Shown: in pieces, positions 36,996 to 50,048 of the stretch
How the letters are laid out: the number at the start of each line of letters is the position of its first letter
Numbering within the stretch: the stretch's first letter is position 1
Origin: Phascolomyces articulosus
Lineage: Eukaryota > Mucoromycota > Mucoromycetes > Mucorales > Lichtheimiaceae
Length of the DNA: 64,000 nucleotides
NCBI GenBank assembly: GCA_025677815.1
Contig: JAIXMP010000003.1
Coordinates: 1,550,001-1,614,000, forward strand
Direction of reading: 5' to 3'
Made by a program: the position numbers and the translations under genes
Notes under the pieces: generated by a model
Seen by the model: the letters and a program-made list of their open reading frames with translations, nothing else
Database searches by the model: none
What the model was told of the DNA's origin: nothing

Positions 36996-39145
36996 ATGGA
37001 ATTCCCTCCGGCCTCTCCTAAAAGAAAGCTTTCCTATAATTCTGATGAATTAGATTGGAAGGATGAAATGGAGCATGTAATTAATCAAGCTCAAGAGTAT
37101 GCTGAAGACAACGACTTGGACAAGGCATGGGAGTTAGCCAGTACAGTGATCGAAAATAATCCTCATTCAATGGAGGCATTCCTCGTTCGGGGAGAATTAT
37201 ATAAACGACAAGGTCATTATAATATTGCTATGAATATATTCGATCAAGGTGCGAAATCAATGGAACGAGAAGAAGAGAAACAAATTTTACGAGAAAAATA
37301 CCAGGCTCTATCCAATCACGTCTTGCAAGTCAAAAAGAATGAGAAGGATCCTATCAAATTACTTCCTTCTGAAGTATCTATTATGATTTTTGAATACTTT
37401 GGTATTGGAGAATGGACGATCTTTACATGCACATTTGTATCAAAAATATGGAGAAAATTTGTATTAACATTATGCTCTAGTGGATGGGAATCAGCGCGAT
37501 GGGATGGTAGTGGATCCACCTCACCTGCATTCATCATGTTGGAGCAAGTGGCTTCACGTGTCACAAGCATCGAATCATTCAACCAAATGTCAAAGAACAC
37601 GAAAGAAAAATATCGAGCAATATTGAATAATGCAAACTTGGATAAAGTTCGAAAATTAAAAACTGGTATGAATAGTAAATTACTCTTTTGAACTGTAATT
37701 TCCAACAAAAAAAAACACTCAGGAATATTTGATTAATTGTGTACTTTATAGATACGATCAACATGGACGTGCTTCTTCCAAAAGTGGGAAGTAATTTGAC
37801 ATCGTTGATTCTCGCAATCGATTATAATCCTCCCAAATCATTTCAACTTCTCGATGTGGAACAGATTTTGAGTGACTGTCCCAATATTATTCATCTTGGA
37901 TTTGATAGTGCAACAACAAGACCAGAAAATGAGGATAGAAAGGATTATCAATACAGCCCACACATTATAAAACCATTCTCTGGCACTACAAAAATTACAT
38001 ATTCAAATCTTCAAACATTTATTGTACGTGGACACCCTCTGGACGATACCATTGCAGGAGTTATTTTTCAAAGGTCCCCCAATTTACGTGTATTTGGTAC
38101 AACGGTAACAAGCACTCGATCAGGTCGCCGTGATCATCGCAACGTCATTAGAACTACAATGGAAAAACTTGAACTCTATTCCCTTTCACATCTCAAATCA
38201 CTTCTTATTCTACCGAACGAAACAGATAACCTTGATTCATTAATCGAGAAAATCATCAATGAACAATACCATCACCAGAATTCACATATGACAACGACAA
38301 CAGGTCTCAAACAAATTGTTATTGCACCAGGAAAAGGATCGGAACTGAACTACCTTGTCCCGTTCTTGACCCAGAGTCGAAAGACATTGGAGATATTAAC
38401 ATTCGATTTAAACGACTATTTAGACATCTGTGATGACGAATATGAAACACAAACATCCATGTGTGTTGCAAGATGGCACGATTTATTCAGTAATATACCA
38501 CATCTATTCACGAAATTAAGAACACTTGAATACAAACGCCAATATGTAAGAACTTTTGACTTTGATGACATTTTTGTGGAACTTATCAAACGAACTCCCG
38601 AATTAGAAAGCATTAGCTTGGAAGGCATCGGCCTTTTGAGTAACTCAATTATAAATGCCCTAAGGGATCTTCATCACTTACAAAAACTCAAGTTGGAACG
38701 CTGTTCATTATCAACAAAACTTCATTCCTGGTTTAAACATTATGCTTCATCAAAAAACGAAGAACTTTCTCCATTAAAACATATCGAGCTTATCAACTGC
38801 AAAGGATTCAAACATATTAAAATATGGAAGCCGCTCTCGGATTTCAGAGGACTAGATTTTGTCAAGATAACGGACTGCAAAATGAAAAGAAAAGAGGTTC
38901 AGCAATTTGTATATCGATACTGTCAACATTCTGATGTCAGGAGTATATGTCTGAAGGATTTGGAGTTTGTATCCGATGATGAAGTGAAGAAACTTCTGAA
39001 ACATCGTGGAGACATTGAATTGGACTATGATGATGATTTTCGTATGTACAATACTTATGAATACCCTTACGGTTGGGTCGAATTTAAAGATGATTTTGTC
39101 TTGGAAGGATACGACGAAAACATTGGACGTTACAGATTAATTTGA
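36996..39145 (+). CDS. Intact TPR/F-box/LRR protein
   Basis: Two exons, 36996-37665 and 37752-39145, phase-1 intron, 687 aa. Residues about 20-110 form TPR-like helices (AQEYAEDNDLDKAWELASTV, RGELYKRQGHYNIAMNIF). The F-box-like segment at about 120-165 reads LLPSEVSIMIFEYFG...CTFVSKIWRKFV. The exon-2 part is a long leucine-rich repeat-like solenoid with repeated NLxxL/LxxLxL units and Ile/Leu spacing, and an acidic-aromatic tail. F-box proteins of this layout usually act as substrate receptors of SCF ubiquitin ligases; the substrate is unknown. It is the only unbroken copy among several relics here. ATG 36996 is preferred to the upstream in-frame ATG because the upstream part is T-rich. Confidence 0.88.
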
Positions 39146-41164
39146 AGGAGATGGAGGATTTTCAGCATTATTTTTTTTTCCTTGAATATATTATACCATT
39201 GAAAAGTAATATTTATGTAAATATTTCATATTATGTAATCATTCATATAAAATACAAAACAGAAAAAAAATGTACATACACCCATTGAATGAAAAAAAAA
39301 TAAAAAACTGTAATTATTGATCGTATATAAATATATTGTTTTTATGTGTCACCCGTAAAAAAAATACTATCGTTGTAAATATATACCGTTGTATGTCTTC
39401 CGTAAGTGCCTATACATATGAATCTGAAATGATACCTAGATAAGTAAGGCTAGAAAAATATCTCTTTTTGTTTCAGACAAACTTGAAGAACATTATTTAT
39501 CATACTATCCAGGAATCGCGCATTGTTTTTCAAATTGCGTGGTTAGCTTCACTTTAGAAAAAAAAATATGCAAACATTTGTTTGTGCAAAATACCCCAAA
39601 TTTGAATTTATCTCGAATATTTTTTTTAAATACCTTTTGAATATTCATATTTTCGTATATATTTCGTATATATTTCGAATATTTTTGCCTTTTCAATAAT
39701 GAAAAATATTCAGGATATATTCAAATGTATTCAAAGTAACTGTTTTATGAATTTATGAATTTATTTTTTGCATCTACATACGAATGAATCTTTTTTTTCT
39801 AAGGATTGAATTTACGTATAACCCCTGTTGTTTGTTTAGGATTAACTTTGAAACTTTAATATGAATTTTTTGCGAGAAGAGTTCGTAAAAGAGCATCAGC
39901 AAAATATATTTTTTATAGTATATTTCAATAGAAGAGGATATATATATATATATATATATATATAAAGATAGATGTGGCTACAATAAATTCCTTCAAATCC
40001 AGCGTGTCAGTGACAGGCAAGGTAAGATAATTAAATGCTCACTAATTTTCAAATGAATATTAATTTGAAATACTTAATAAAAACACCACATTTGGTACCT
40101 TCAGGTCATTTAACAATGACATGAGATTTGATGTGCTCATGCATGAATCATATTACGTAATTATAATTTGTTCTTTTTATTCTTGATGCTTGTACTCATA
40201 ATTTGTTGGTCGTTATATGTTTATGCTTCATCAGAGTTAATATTGTTTTTGCGTAATTATAATTACAAGTGTTGGTTGTTGTAAACGAAGTTTAGGTTCA
40301 TGGATTTTCGATTTGATATGAAATCATGACGATTACCTTGACACAAGGTGCATTGAGAGCTGTGTTTTCATTTGTCCTTTTGTGCAGGCACAAACGAATT
40401 CTATAATGCAGGATAAGCTAATACTGAAGAATAGGTGCATAGATTTAACATTCCTTGTAAGTTGGCTTTGTTTTCTACAAACGTTTTTGCATCAGTAGTA
40501 CTTCATCTTTTTTTTTTTTGGCTATTCAGTTATCAAGCACATGATGCTAAGAATAACAAGTATAACAACTATCAAATATATCAACCCGGTTATGTAGTAT
40601 TCGGGCGGATATGGTCGCGAGGTTGCTAGCCGATCCTTTGTTATATCATAGATAAAGTTTGAAAGGTCTTTTCGCCATTAATAGATTACTATTTGCACAA
40701 GGCTTACTTTTATTCGCGTGTGAGATTTTCAAACTATGTACTTAGACGATAAGTTATATTTATCTTGTATCTGACAAAATATGAGTAAAGAGCAAGAAAA
40801 CAGAAGGTCTGAATGGTGTTTGTAAAAAAATTGTTTGGTAGAATTGGATATATAAATTAATAATAATATAAAGTGCAACATTGTTATTTTACACTATCGA
40901 GTTATCGTTGCTAAAGGCCAAGTATGGGGTGGGAGCTTAATAAAAGTAAGGGTTTTCTTTATGTATGATTTCAATTATAGCCATTTTCATTGGTTTTTCT
41001 CTGTAAAAATTGATGCTAAATGAAAATGATTTATACAACTTTTATATATATAACTAGCAAAACCTTTTTTAATAATGACTATGTACTGCCACTATACAAT
41101 GTTTTTTAATTTTTTTGGTCATCCATATTCTTATATATATATATATATATATATAAGAATATAA
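39146..41164. other. 2-kb AT-rich intergenic region
   Basis: Lies between the converging F-box and PTPA genes. Contains a (TA)n tract at 39942-39963, another at about 41135-41154 and several T-runs. No coding segment, transposon core or RNA gene was recognised. Confidence 0.5.
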
Positions 41165-42613
41165 CTAATCGAATGGTATAGCTCTGGATCGTTTACCAGC
41201 TGTAGCCGCAATGGCACTTGGCACAGGAATACCACAGCATTCTGGATATTCTTGTCCCTTAGCATATGTCTCTTGTTGTGGATGAACATGCCCACAATCA
41301 CCTCCATCATCATCTTCTGGTTGTGGTGTACCTCCTTCAAATTTGATCAAGCTTCCAAACATAAAGTGCTGCATAATTGGCAATTTACCCAGTACCTCTG
41401 CTTTATACATTTTAACCATGCCCTGATTTACTTTGATCCAAGTTTTGCAAGCGGATATATCATCCAACATGGGCGAATGCCATCGTAAAGATGCTGATGT
41501 TTTGACTTCGTTGATGAATTTGATACAGGCAAGGTACATGTAATATTTGGAAAATTCTTGAACTGTATCCATATCGTGGATAGATTTGGGTCGAATATAC
41601 TTGTGATCTTTGAAAACCAAGAAGAAAATAGTAATAATAGAATTATTAGATATTTTATACTCGAACCCAATTCAAAATCGTCAGCCCTCTTTTTTCCTTA
41701 CTTTTAAGTTGAGAAGAGCCAAACATAAAGGGTAAAAAGTGATAATCGTCCAATCCCCATACACCATGAGATCCAGCAGGTTCAAGCCAGTATTCAAATT
41801 GAAGCTGTCGCATAAGGGTAATGTATTTTACAAATACTCGTAATACGACCGCTTTATCATCATTTGTTGTAAGCACTTCAAGTTTCTCAAGACATAATCT
41901 AAAGTATTTGATTATATTCTCTCCTGTTGGTAAGTATATGCAACGCTTTTAATTCCCAAAAATTGACCGATTACTAATAAACACAATAGGAATATTAACT
42001 TACAAGAATGCCATAAAGTTAGCTTCATGACCTGTACCATAATCAATACGTCGACGGTTACCAAAACTCTCGATGAAATATCGTGATACTTCTTGAATAG
42101 CTTCTTCTGGCACGAGTGGTTTTAATAATACACCTATATTCTATAAAAAATAAGGAAAGAAAGATAGCTATAGCTTAATAATATAAATAGATGGAAATGC
42201 GAAACTACCCAAAAATATATGACATAAATGCTTTACGTTTTGAACACGATCGTAGAAATCACGGAAAGCTGGATTACCGAAACGAGATTTTGAATTCTCT
42301 ACAGGAGGGATCTCTTTGACATATTGAATTAAAGTATCTATAATTTCGAGAATCTTGGAAACATTCTATAATATATATATATATTGTTATGGAGGTTTAC
42401 TTTGATGAGTAAGGTTGACTCGATTACTTATTTTTTGGGTCTCTCTCTTATTCTACTAACCGAAGAAACATCCATATTGGGATCGATCTTTAGATCACAA
42501 ACTGAATCATTAAGACGAATGATATAGTCAATATATTCATTATAAACATCTGATTGAAGGAATTCGTCAAGGTCTTCTTTGGTTACAATGCGCTTAACAG
42601 GAGTTTCGAACAT
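41165..42613 (-). CDS. PP2A phosphatase activator PTPA (Rrd-type)
   Basis: Peptidyl-prolyl isomerase-like activator that loads and activates the PP2A catalytic subunit. Five exons on the minus strand: 42613-42461, 42365-42237, 42140-42004, 41898-41702 and 41607-41165 (352 aa). Family signatures in order: ...[74 protein letters not shown], then RPKSIHD and MLDDIS. The [10 protein letters not shown] motif is the core of the nucleotide/peptide-binding site. The C-terminal tail beyond [11 protein letters not shown] is about 45 residues, with a Cys/Pro-rich end. The start at [15 protein letters not shown] gives the usual family N terminus; an upstream in-frame ATG reads as leader. Confidence 0.93.
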
Positions 42614-42906
42614 TATTGTATGCAGTTGAAGTAATAGAAATAAATAGAAACTAGACACGACACTTAAATAAATTTTAGCCGAAAAATCTTAAATCCGAAC
42701 GCTTAATAAATACTAAAAGGGCGTATTTCATGCATCATCACTAGAACCATTTTCCTTCAACCCATCCATGATCAAATACCCATTTCAAATTATATAATAA
42801 CAATCATATTGAGGAACAAAAGACAATTTGTGCTTTTTATTATTATTATTATTAAAATTGAATGCTTCTAAATCGACCCATTTGTTTTTATATTTTATTT
42901 TTTGAT

Positions 42907-44373
42907 TTATTCCAAGGCCATTTGGTACTTGATCTTGGCAATGGCAGCACCAGGTTGCAAACCCTTGGGGCAAGTCTTACTGCAGTTCATAATGGTATGG
43001 CATCGGTAAACTGACATGCTGTTTTGCAATTTTTCGCGACGTTGAGGACCAAATTGATCACGGGAGTCAATCATCCAACGGTATGCTTGCATCAAGACTG
43101 CAGGACCCAAGTATTCTTCCTATAAAATATAAAAAATTATATTGATCAATATTTTGCAATATTGTTACAACAATACCCCGCGTTTTGGCATCACCCATTA
43201 TCCCCGCACCCTGGTTAATTCCCCTCCTCTCTCTCTTCTCATATCCATTAATAATAAAAACAAAATATAATTTACTTGATTCCACCAGTACGAAGGGCAG
43301 GAGGTAGAGCAGCATGCACAGAGAATACATTCGTACAAACCATCCAATTTCTTTCTGTCTTCGATGGATTGCAAGTTTTCCTTGCCATCAGCAGGTGGGT
43401 TAGTTTGCTTCAAATAAGGTTCAATGCTCTTGTATTGCTTATAAAAGTGAGTCAAATCAGGAACCAAATCCTTGACAATGTACACTAGAATATGAGTTGA
43501 ACGGTTATTGTTTTAGTTTCAAGATGACCTTTTTAGAGATAAAAGAGGGCAAAAAAAGGACAGAAAAAAACTCCGTTTTCATGTGTCAATTTGTCCGGTA
43601 TATTCCGACCGAAACAAAATAAACATCAAAGAAGTATGGAAAAGAAGGTGTCGTCCCCCACACTTCCCGCGCGTAGTAATAAACATAATAACGAAGTATA
43701 TAAAAACTTACTGTGGGGCAAGGGGTAGATCTTTGCAGGCTTGCTGACATCACGATCAATCTTGGAAATACAAGCCAAAGTGTTACCACCACCAATGTTC
43801 ATAGCACACGAACCGCAAATACCTTCACGGCAAGAACGACGGAAGGTCAAAGTGGCGTCTTGTTCGTTCTTGATCTTAATCAAGGCATCCAAAATCATAG
43901 GGCCACATGAGTTCAAATCAATCTTATATGTTTCAAGACGAGGCTTTTCTGTAGGGTTTTCTGGGCTCTATATAATATTATTGGGTCATATGAGTAACTT
44001 ATTATCGATTATGTGCAAATATGATGTTTACGTGTATTATTTGAAGAGACGACGTGTTTTTTTATTATTATATTTACCCAACGATAAATTTCAAAAGTCT
44101 TAATCAATGGTTCCTTCTTGGTAGGAGCACCTTCAGTAGGGGTAGCCATGTTGTTGCTGGCAGTGGTGTTCAAAAAACGGCTCATGGGCTATATGAAAAA
44201 TTGCATATTTATGAATTAAAAAAAAACGTGGATTTAAAAATAAATAAAAAAGATAACAATTGATAAAAAATATAATGTCAGTTGAATAATAAAAAAACAC
44301 TTACGGTGGCAACAGCAGGAGCGAAACGTGCACGAACGGCAGCAGTTCTCAATGAGGTAAGAGCGATGGACAT
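42907..44373 (-). CDS. SDH2: Succinate dehydrogenase iron-sulfur subunit (SDHB)
   Basis: Complex II subunit of the mitochondrial inner membrane passing electrons from FAD to ubiquinone. Five exons on the minus strand: 44373-44305, 44188-44078, 43967-43712, 43484-43276 and 43119-42907 (285 aa), all phases closing. The N terminus ([15 protein letters not shown]...) is a mitochondrial presequence. The ferredoxin domain carries the [2Fe-2S] ligands in [15 protein letters not shown] with NTLAC. The second domain carries the [4Fe-4S] set [11 protein letters not shown] and the [3Fe-4S]/[4Fe-4S] set [21 protein letters not shown], a quinone-site Trp motif, is present. The C terminus ends KIKYQMALE. 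The PTPA gene lies about 290 bp downstream on the same strand. Confidence 0.96.
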
Positions 44374-47300
44374 GTTAATATAATAATAATAATAAAAAAA
44401 AGAAATCAAGAGAGGGGGGTGGTTAAAAAAGGTTTAAGATTGAGAATGAGAAAAGAAGAGAACGGTAACGCTTTTTTGCCTTGTTTTCAATTTTCGCTTT
44501 TCGCTGACAGGGTTACCACTGGCGGCTGAAATTTTTACCATATTTGAATGCTAGGATACTCACTCATTTGAATAACCGAATCATGATTACAGGCGTGCGC
44601 CATCCGTGGGAGACGCCGCGGTGCACCACCAGTTTTTATATGATATGCCTTTAAATTATTTGTTTGAGACTTTCTTATTATTATTGCAGGATCAGGTACA
44701 GTTCTTCCGTTCTCTTCATTGTGTAATTATCGCTTTATATATACATTCCTCATTGTATCAGCAGCTTATTTAACGTAATTCAAAACAACAACAACAACAA
44801 TAATAATAAATCTTTTTTTTTCTCAACAGATGACACCAAAAGGAAAATGTATTTCTCACGTGAATGATATAATGCAAATGCACACTTTTTCTTTCTTCAC
44901 ATAGTTATCATTATATACATTTATATACTTATTATTTAATACAATATTAGCCTTATAATATGATAGAATAGAATATGATTAACAAATTGTTTTATATAAA
45001 GAAAAAGCAGCAAATGTCGCCAATGTCAACTTTTAGTTTTCTGTTATCTCTAAATTCACCATAAGAGGTTGAGTAAGGTTACACGGTACTCCAAATACAT
45101 CTTGGCTGGCCTTCTTATGCTAGTTTTTTATATATGAACCGTAAAATCACTGGTAGAGTGTAACGTTGTTTTACTTATTTCCCACCAGAACCTCTTTTAG
45201 TAAAAAGGTTCACACCCATTCACCTTTTATTTAAATACTTATGTTTATTATTGCTTCATATATTATTATCCTCATTGTTAATTGTAGTAATCCGATCCAC
45301 TACGTATTCCTTACTGTAAGCATAGTTACAAAAGTAGTAGTCCTTATACGATATACTATGAAGGTTTGCTTATTTAAACGACGTAGAATAATAGCAAGAA
45401 AGAGTGACACTAGACTTCTTATTATTTCCATTATTACGTGGTATATATAATATATGAATCTGATCTGTGTCAAAAACATCACGTTTTGTGGGAAGAATGT
45501 ATATACAATGACAACATAAGTACTATAAACCTTTTAAATATACATAATTTTTGTACACAGATCAATGATTATAATAATATTCTGCTACTCTGACTCGAAA
45601 ATCTTCTTTATATTACATCGAAAGAAAGGTCCTTTTCTATAAAGAAGGACGCTGAAAAAGAAATAGAAAAAAGAATACAAGAACGGTGATACCAGCATTC
45701 TCTTTTTGTAATCATGCAAATAATAATGTGAGAATCCGAGAGATATATTATGAAGACAAGATCTACATACTGATGCTATCCGATATTGCTTCTATTTAAA
45801 GCTACTCCTAAACTATACATTCTGGCTGTTGTTCATCATGTATTGATTCAATCGTCCGCTGAATTTATTATCAAGGAAACGCAGCCAGTATAAGATGACC
45901 TTATTATTATATGAATATACCATCCCCACTTGATATTTAATGGTGACACATGGGATTTTTGATAATAATACATTATAGCTGCCGAGAAACGTAGCTGTCA
46001 TTACAAAAAGAGTAATGAATATATTTGTCAAGTTCTTTAGAAATAGTGTTACCATACCAGCACAATTTTGCGTCTCATTAATTTTATTCTAACGTCTTAA
46101 TATTATTTTGATTTTGGCCCCTTGATGATTTCATCTTTGCACCGACAGCTATTAAAATTTTATCTTATATCTATCCTCGATTTATTTTTTTTATATATTC
46201 TAGAAGTAGTAAATATTCAGAAAATAAATAACCCAAAAAATTTATAACATCTTCTCTGAAATGCACCGTGGAAAAAAAAAATTTAGAACATGATATCCAA
46301 CCCTCACAATTTTTCGAAGTTACTTGCCCTATTGAACACATCATAATCGATTTTGATACTGCTTGCCGAAGGGAGGCACGGAAAATTGTGGTAGCTGGCC
46401 TGTAGTACTTATATATCCAGTAAAAAAGTTTTTTGCTATTTTGAAAAAAAAAAAAAAGAGATGAGATTAGAAAAAGTACAAAATGAGTATACTAGAAAGT
46501 AGTGCAGGGAAAAAAAAGGAATGAAGAAGTACATTAAAACATAAAATAAAAGGAATGGAGAGCAAAAAAATCAAAAAGACGGCTTCGTCTTTCTTCATTT
46601 CAGAGGTAGCTTTGTGTAACAATGGTTGGATAAGGGTCCCCGACGGGAGAGTCCTGAGGTTCTATTGTTACACAAGGCCGGACAGGTGTCTCCACTCCTA
46701 GTACCTTTCGGAGTTAAAGTTTGATTTTTCCTCACTATGAAATTAACCTAGAATCTATATATCCATAGATTATTGTATATTTAAAAACAATACAAACATG
46801 CTTAGAATGAAAAATACAACGTGAAGATAATATACATAATTTTATAAATAGTATTAATTTGTTCTAACAAAGAAGAAGTGTAACAGAAAAACAAGGAGAG
46901 ACAGCTATTTATCATTGCATTTTCAGGACCATAATTCACACTCTTTATGAATTGTATCAACACGCTAACATCTATCCAAATGTTCTTCATGTAGTAAATG
47001 ACGGTAATTAATTTTATATTTCTTACTGTTATTCTTTTTTTCTTTTAAACATTATATTTAGAGCATCATACATTATTAGCAAAAAACCAATGAAACAGAC
47101 TTCAAAAAGGAGATTAACAGTGTTGTTACCGTATATTACTGTATGAATATTCTTATTTCTACTACTTGCTTTATATATCCTATAACAACCAGTATTTCCC
47201 TATCCATAATAACACTACGTATTGTTCAAAGATACTTAGAAATGAGGAATATTACTATCATTTATTTGAATTATATCAAAAAATACTGTTTTCAAGAGAG

Positions 47301-47536
47301 GAATAGTTTGACGTGCTATATATAACATTGATTAAATCACCATTCCAAATCTTAATAGATAAGTAGTTGTCATAAAGCTTTACATGTTTATATAATATAT
47401 ACTGACCACTACTTAAAATATAATATCTTATATAGCAATGATGGAATGAGTGACAAAAAAAAAAATACATTGGATAATTTTTATGTGTAATATTTCTATG
47501 TTTTACTTTTTTATATATACCAGTTTTCTCTTTCCA
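44374..47536. other. 3.2-kb intergenic region with two structured blocks
   Basis: Mostly AT-rich with no supported ORF. The SDHB promoter occupies the first few hundred bases and includes a GC-rich block at 44590-44632. A second block at 46575-46720 contains strong hairpins (listed separately). The rest has no recognisable feature. Confidence 0.45.
46575..46720. other. Hairpin-rich block, possible structured RNA
   Basis: AAAGACG-GCTT-CGTCTTT forms a 7-bp stem at 46575-46592. TTGTGTAACAAT (46612-46623) pairs perfectly with 46664-46675 across a 40-base, GC-richer loop that itself contains TCCC-CGAC-GGGA (46637-46648). Further on, ACTCC (about 46694-46698) can pair with GGAGT (about 46710-46714). 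Nothing comparable is seen in the AT-rich surroundings. I cannot match it to a known RNA class; a small transposon with 12-bp inverted ends is an alternative. Confidence 0.4.
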
Positions 47537-50048
47537 TTAAGCAGTAACTGTTCTACGCTTCATTTTAATGTTATAACTTCCACTTCTCACACCTAAAGTA
47601 ATAAAAGAGCGTCTGTCATCTGAAGCAATGACTTCCTCAGAAATGGCTTCCATGTCATAAAGCTTTATCACGTTGGCGATACAGAGTCTCATTTCTTGAT
47701 AAGCAAAACCTTGACCAATACAGTTTCTAGCACTATTATATATATTATCGTTGGTAAAAAAATAATAGTGGGTAAGTAATTCGCATATATGAAATTAATA
47801 GAGCAGTGATAAAAAAAAATATCTATATTACATACCCAGCACTGAACGGGAAAAAAGCTTCGGTATCAGCTTCTGGGTAACCAGATCCTGCGATCCAGCG
47901 TTCTGGAATCCATTTTTCAGCTTCCGGCCAGTAATCATTATCAATATGCGCATGATAGTTGTTAATATGCAAGATAGTCTGTATAGTTATCGAGTAGAGA
48001 AGAAGTATATTCCAATAAAAATAAGACAAAAGTAATTCTTTTTTTTTTAGAGTAAAGGAAATGAAATCAAGATGTTGTGTAATGTCAAATAAAGTATAAT
48101 ACATACACCTTTGGGAATAAAGTGTCCATCGAGAACAGTATCTTTAAGTGGCACACGTTCAAAACCATTTACAATAATGGAGTCCAATCTTAAAGTTTCA
48201 TTGATGACTGCATTTAAATAAGGTAAAGTCTTGAGTTGTTCATGGTTGAGAAGCTTTTGGTCATTTTCGAATGGTACAGCATCCAATTCTTGACGTAACA
48301 ATGCAAGTTTTTCAGGATGCTTCATCAACTCCACAAACACAAAACCAGTTGTGTTGGCAGTTGTTTCGGAGCCAGCTGTAAGAAACAATACTGTTTCTTG
48401 AGCAATCATTTGGGCTGTCAGTCTTTGTTCTGGATCATTATCACGCTGAGAATCAATTAAGATTTGAAGAATATCATTACGGCGGACTGCCTCACCACCT
48501 TCCAATCGTTCAATAATGATTTGCTTCATAAACTACATAATAAAAAAAGGGGAGGGTTTTTTTTAAAAAAAATCAGCAAGTCAACATCCATAGTTAAGCA
48601 TTAGTCAATTATTACATTACCATATTTTATATAATACTTACTTCCTTTAATTCTTCATTTGCTTTTAAGATACCGTTGTTGGGCAATTTCATCAACAATG
48701 GTCCCAAAATTGGGTTTGTTAGCAGCTATTTGTGAATGAGAAGATACAGTTAACAAAGGATAAATTGAAGTAATACTATAAGCAAAGGCAACAATAAAGT
48801 GTTTCCAGTGTATTACCTTAAAGGATCTTTCCATTTGCATATTCACGGCACGAGATACAAGATGGTCTTCCTTTTCCAGCATATTGAACGTTTTGCCGAA
48901 TGCGGTTTCACCAATGACATCTAAAGCCAAATACTGAACAAGTAACCAAATATCAACTTTACCATAGCCCGTTTGTTCATCAAGTGTTTTCTTTATATCT
49001 TTATCAACTCGGTTGACAAGAGCATTTGTTGTAGATTGCATAAAACTTTCAAGTGAGTTGATATACTTGATCGAAAATGCGGGTGAAATGATTCGTCTCT
49101 ATATACAGTTAGGAATTAATAATTTATATTAGTCATACTATTACAGATTTTTAAGACTAGTTTTGCGTATAATTTTTTATTTTATAATACAAAATATACG
49201 TAAATGCTCAAAATCAATGCGCAAAAGCAGCTTTAAAATACAGTATATATTTATTGAGGCATTATATATAGGATTAAAACTCACACGCTGCTTATGTTCA
49301 ACTCTATTAATTAAATTAAATACTGTAGGAGGAGATCTTCCTATGAGGGACAAGTATCCGTTGAAAGAAATATTAAAATCATTGGATAATGCACTTCTAT
49401 AATTTTTTTTAAAAAAAAAATACAACAAAAATTGGTAACATACTTTGAAGGCTGACATACATAGGGCCTTTACAGAAATCAGCATCATTTACTTGAATTT
49501 GTCGAAGCATGCGTTTGTCAGAAATACCAATTCGATTTGGGCCGAGGCGTATGACTCTGCCATACTTTTCACGCCAAACCTTAAGACATTCCCACCTTCA
49601 GAAAGAAAATGTCATAGTTATTTAATAGTTAGTAAGTAATTTTTTTCTCTCTAAATTTATACATATTTTCCTATTTCATTTTTACTAACATGTCTCCAGG
49701 TTTACGACCAATGCTACGCGAATATTGAAATCCATAAAATCGGAATCCAATAGGACCTGGAAGGCCACTCAAAGGACCAAAGAAAGCATCATAAAGTTTC
49801 TATTATAAGGATATTTATTGATTTGTAAATACACTTGAGCTTGAGTAAAGAAAATAAAGCGAGGCTAATAAACCATAGATGTGGAGATACTTTACTGTAC
49901 TAATAATATAAGTGGTATACGTGAGAGCAGCTGCCTTGGCAATTTTTCCAAGTTTATCAGTATCTACAGTATGGGATGAGATTGTTTCAACAATATTGTT
50001 GATATCTACAACGTCTTCCAATTTTTTAGTTATCGTCGTAAGATTCAT
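47537..50048 (-). CDS. Cytochrome P450 with an apparent one-base frameshift
   Basis: Heme monooxygenase, probably ER-anchored by an N-terminal hydrophobic segment. Exons on the minus strand: 50048-49833, 49799-49690, 49595 to about 49444, 49396-49285, 49098-48642, 48532-48107, 47978-47836 and 47732-47537. Motifs: GLPGPIGF proline hinge, RRIISPAFS (C-helix region), oxygen-binding I-helix AGSETTAN, K-helix NETLR (ExxR), PERW, and heme loop FSAGARNCIGQG. At the end of exon 5 the frame breaks within an A4 run (48663-48666) after AQQR, so the join to exon 6 needs one base fewer. The exon 3/4 junction also needs a weak donor. It is either a recent pseudogene or a base error. Substrate unknown. Confidence 0.8.

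Noticed and set aside
44585..44605. Human (Alu) contamination
   Set aside because: Only 18 bases match, and flanking sequence is continuous with the fungal SDHB promoter; a contaminating read would bring much longer Alu sequence.
48700..48830. Extra intron in the P450 (GTAATACAC...CAAATAG)
   Set aside because: The segment is open in frame, and removing it would delete the F-G helix region expected between the flanking P450 segments.
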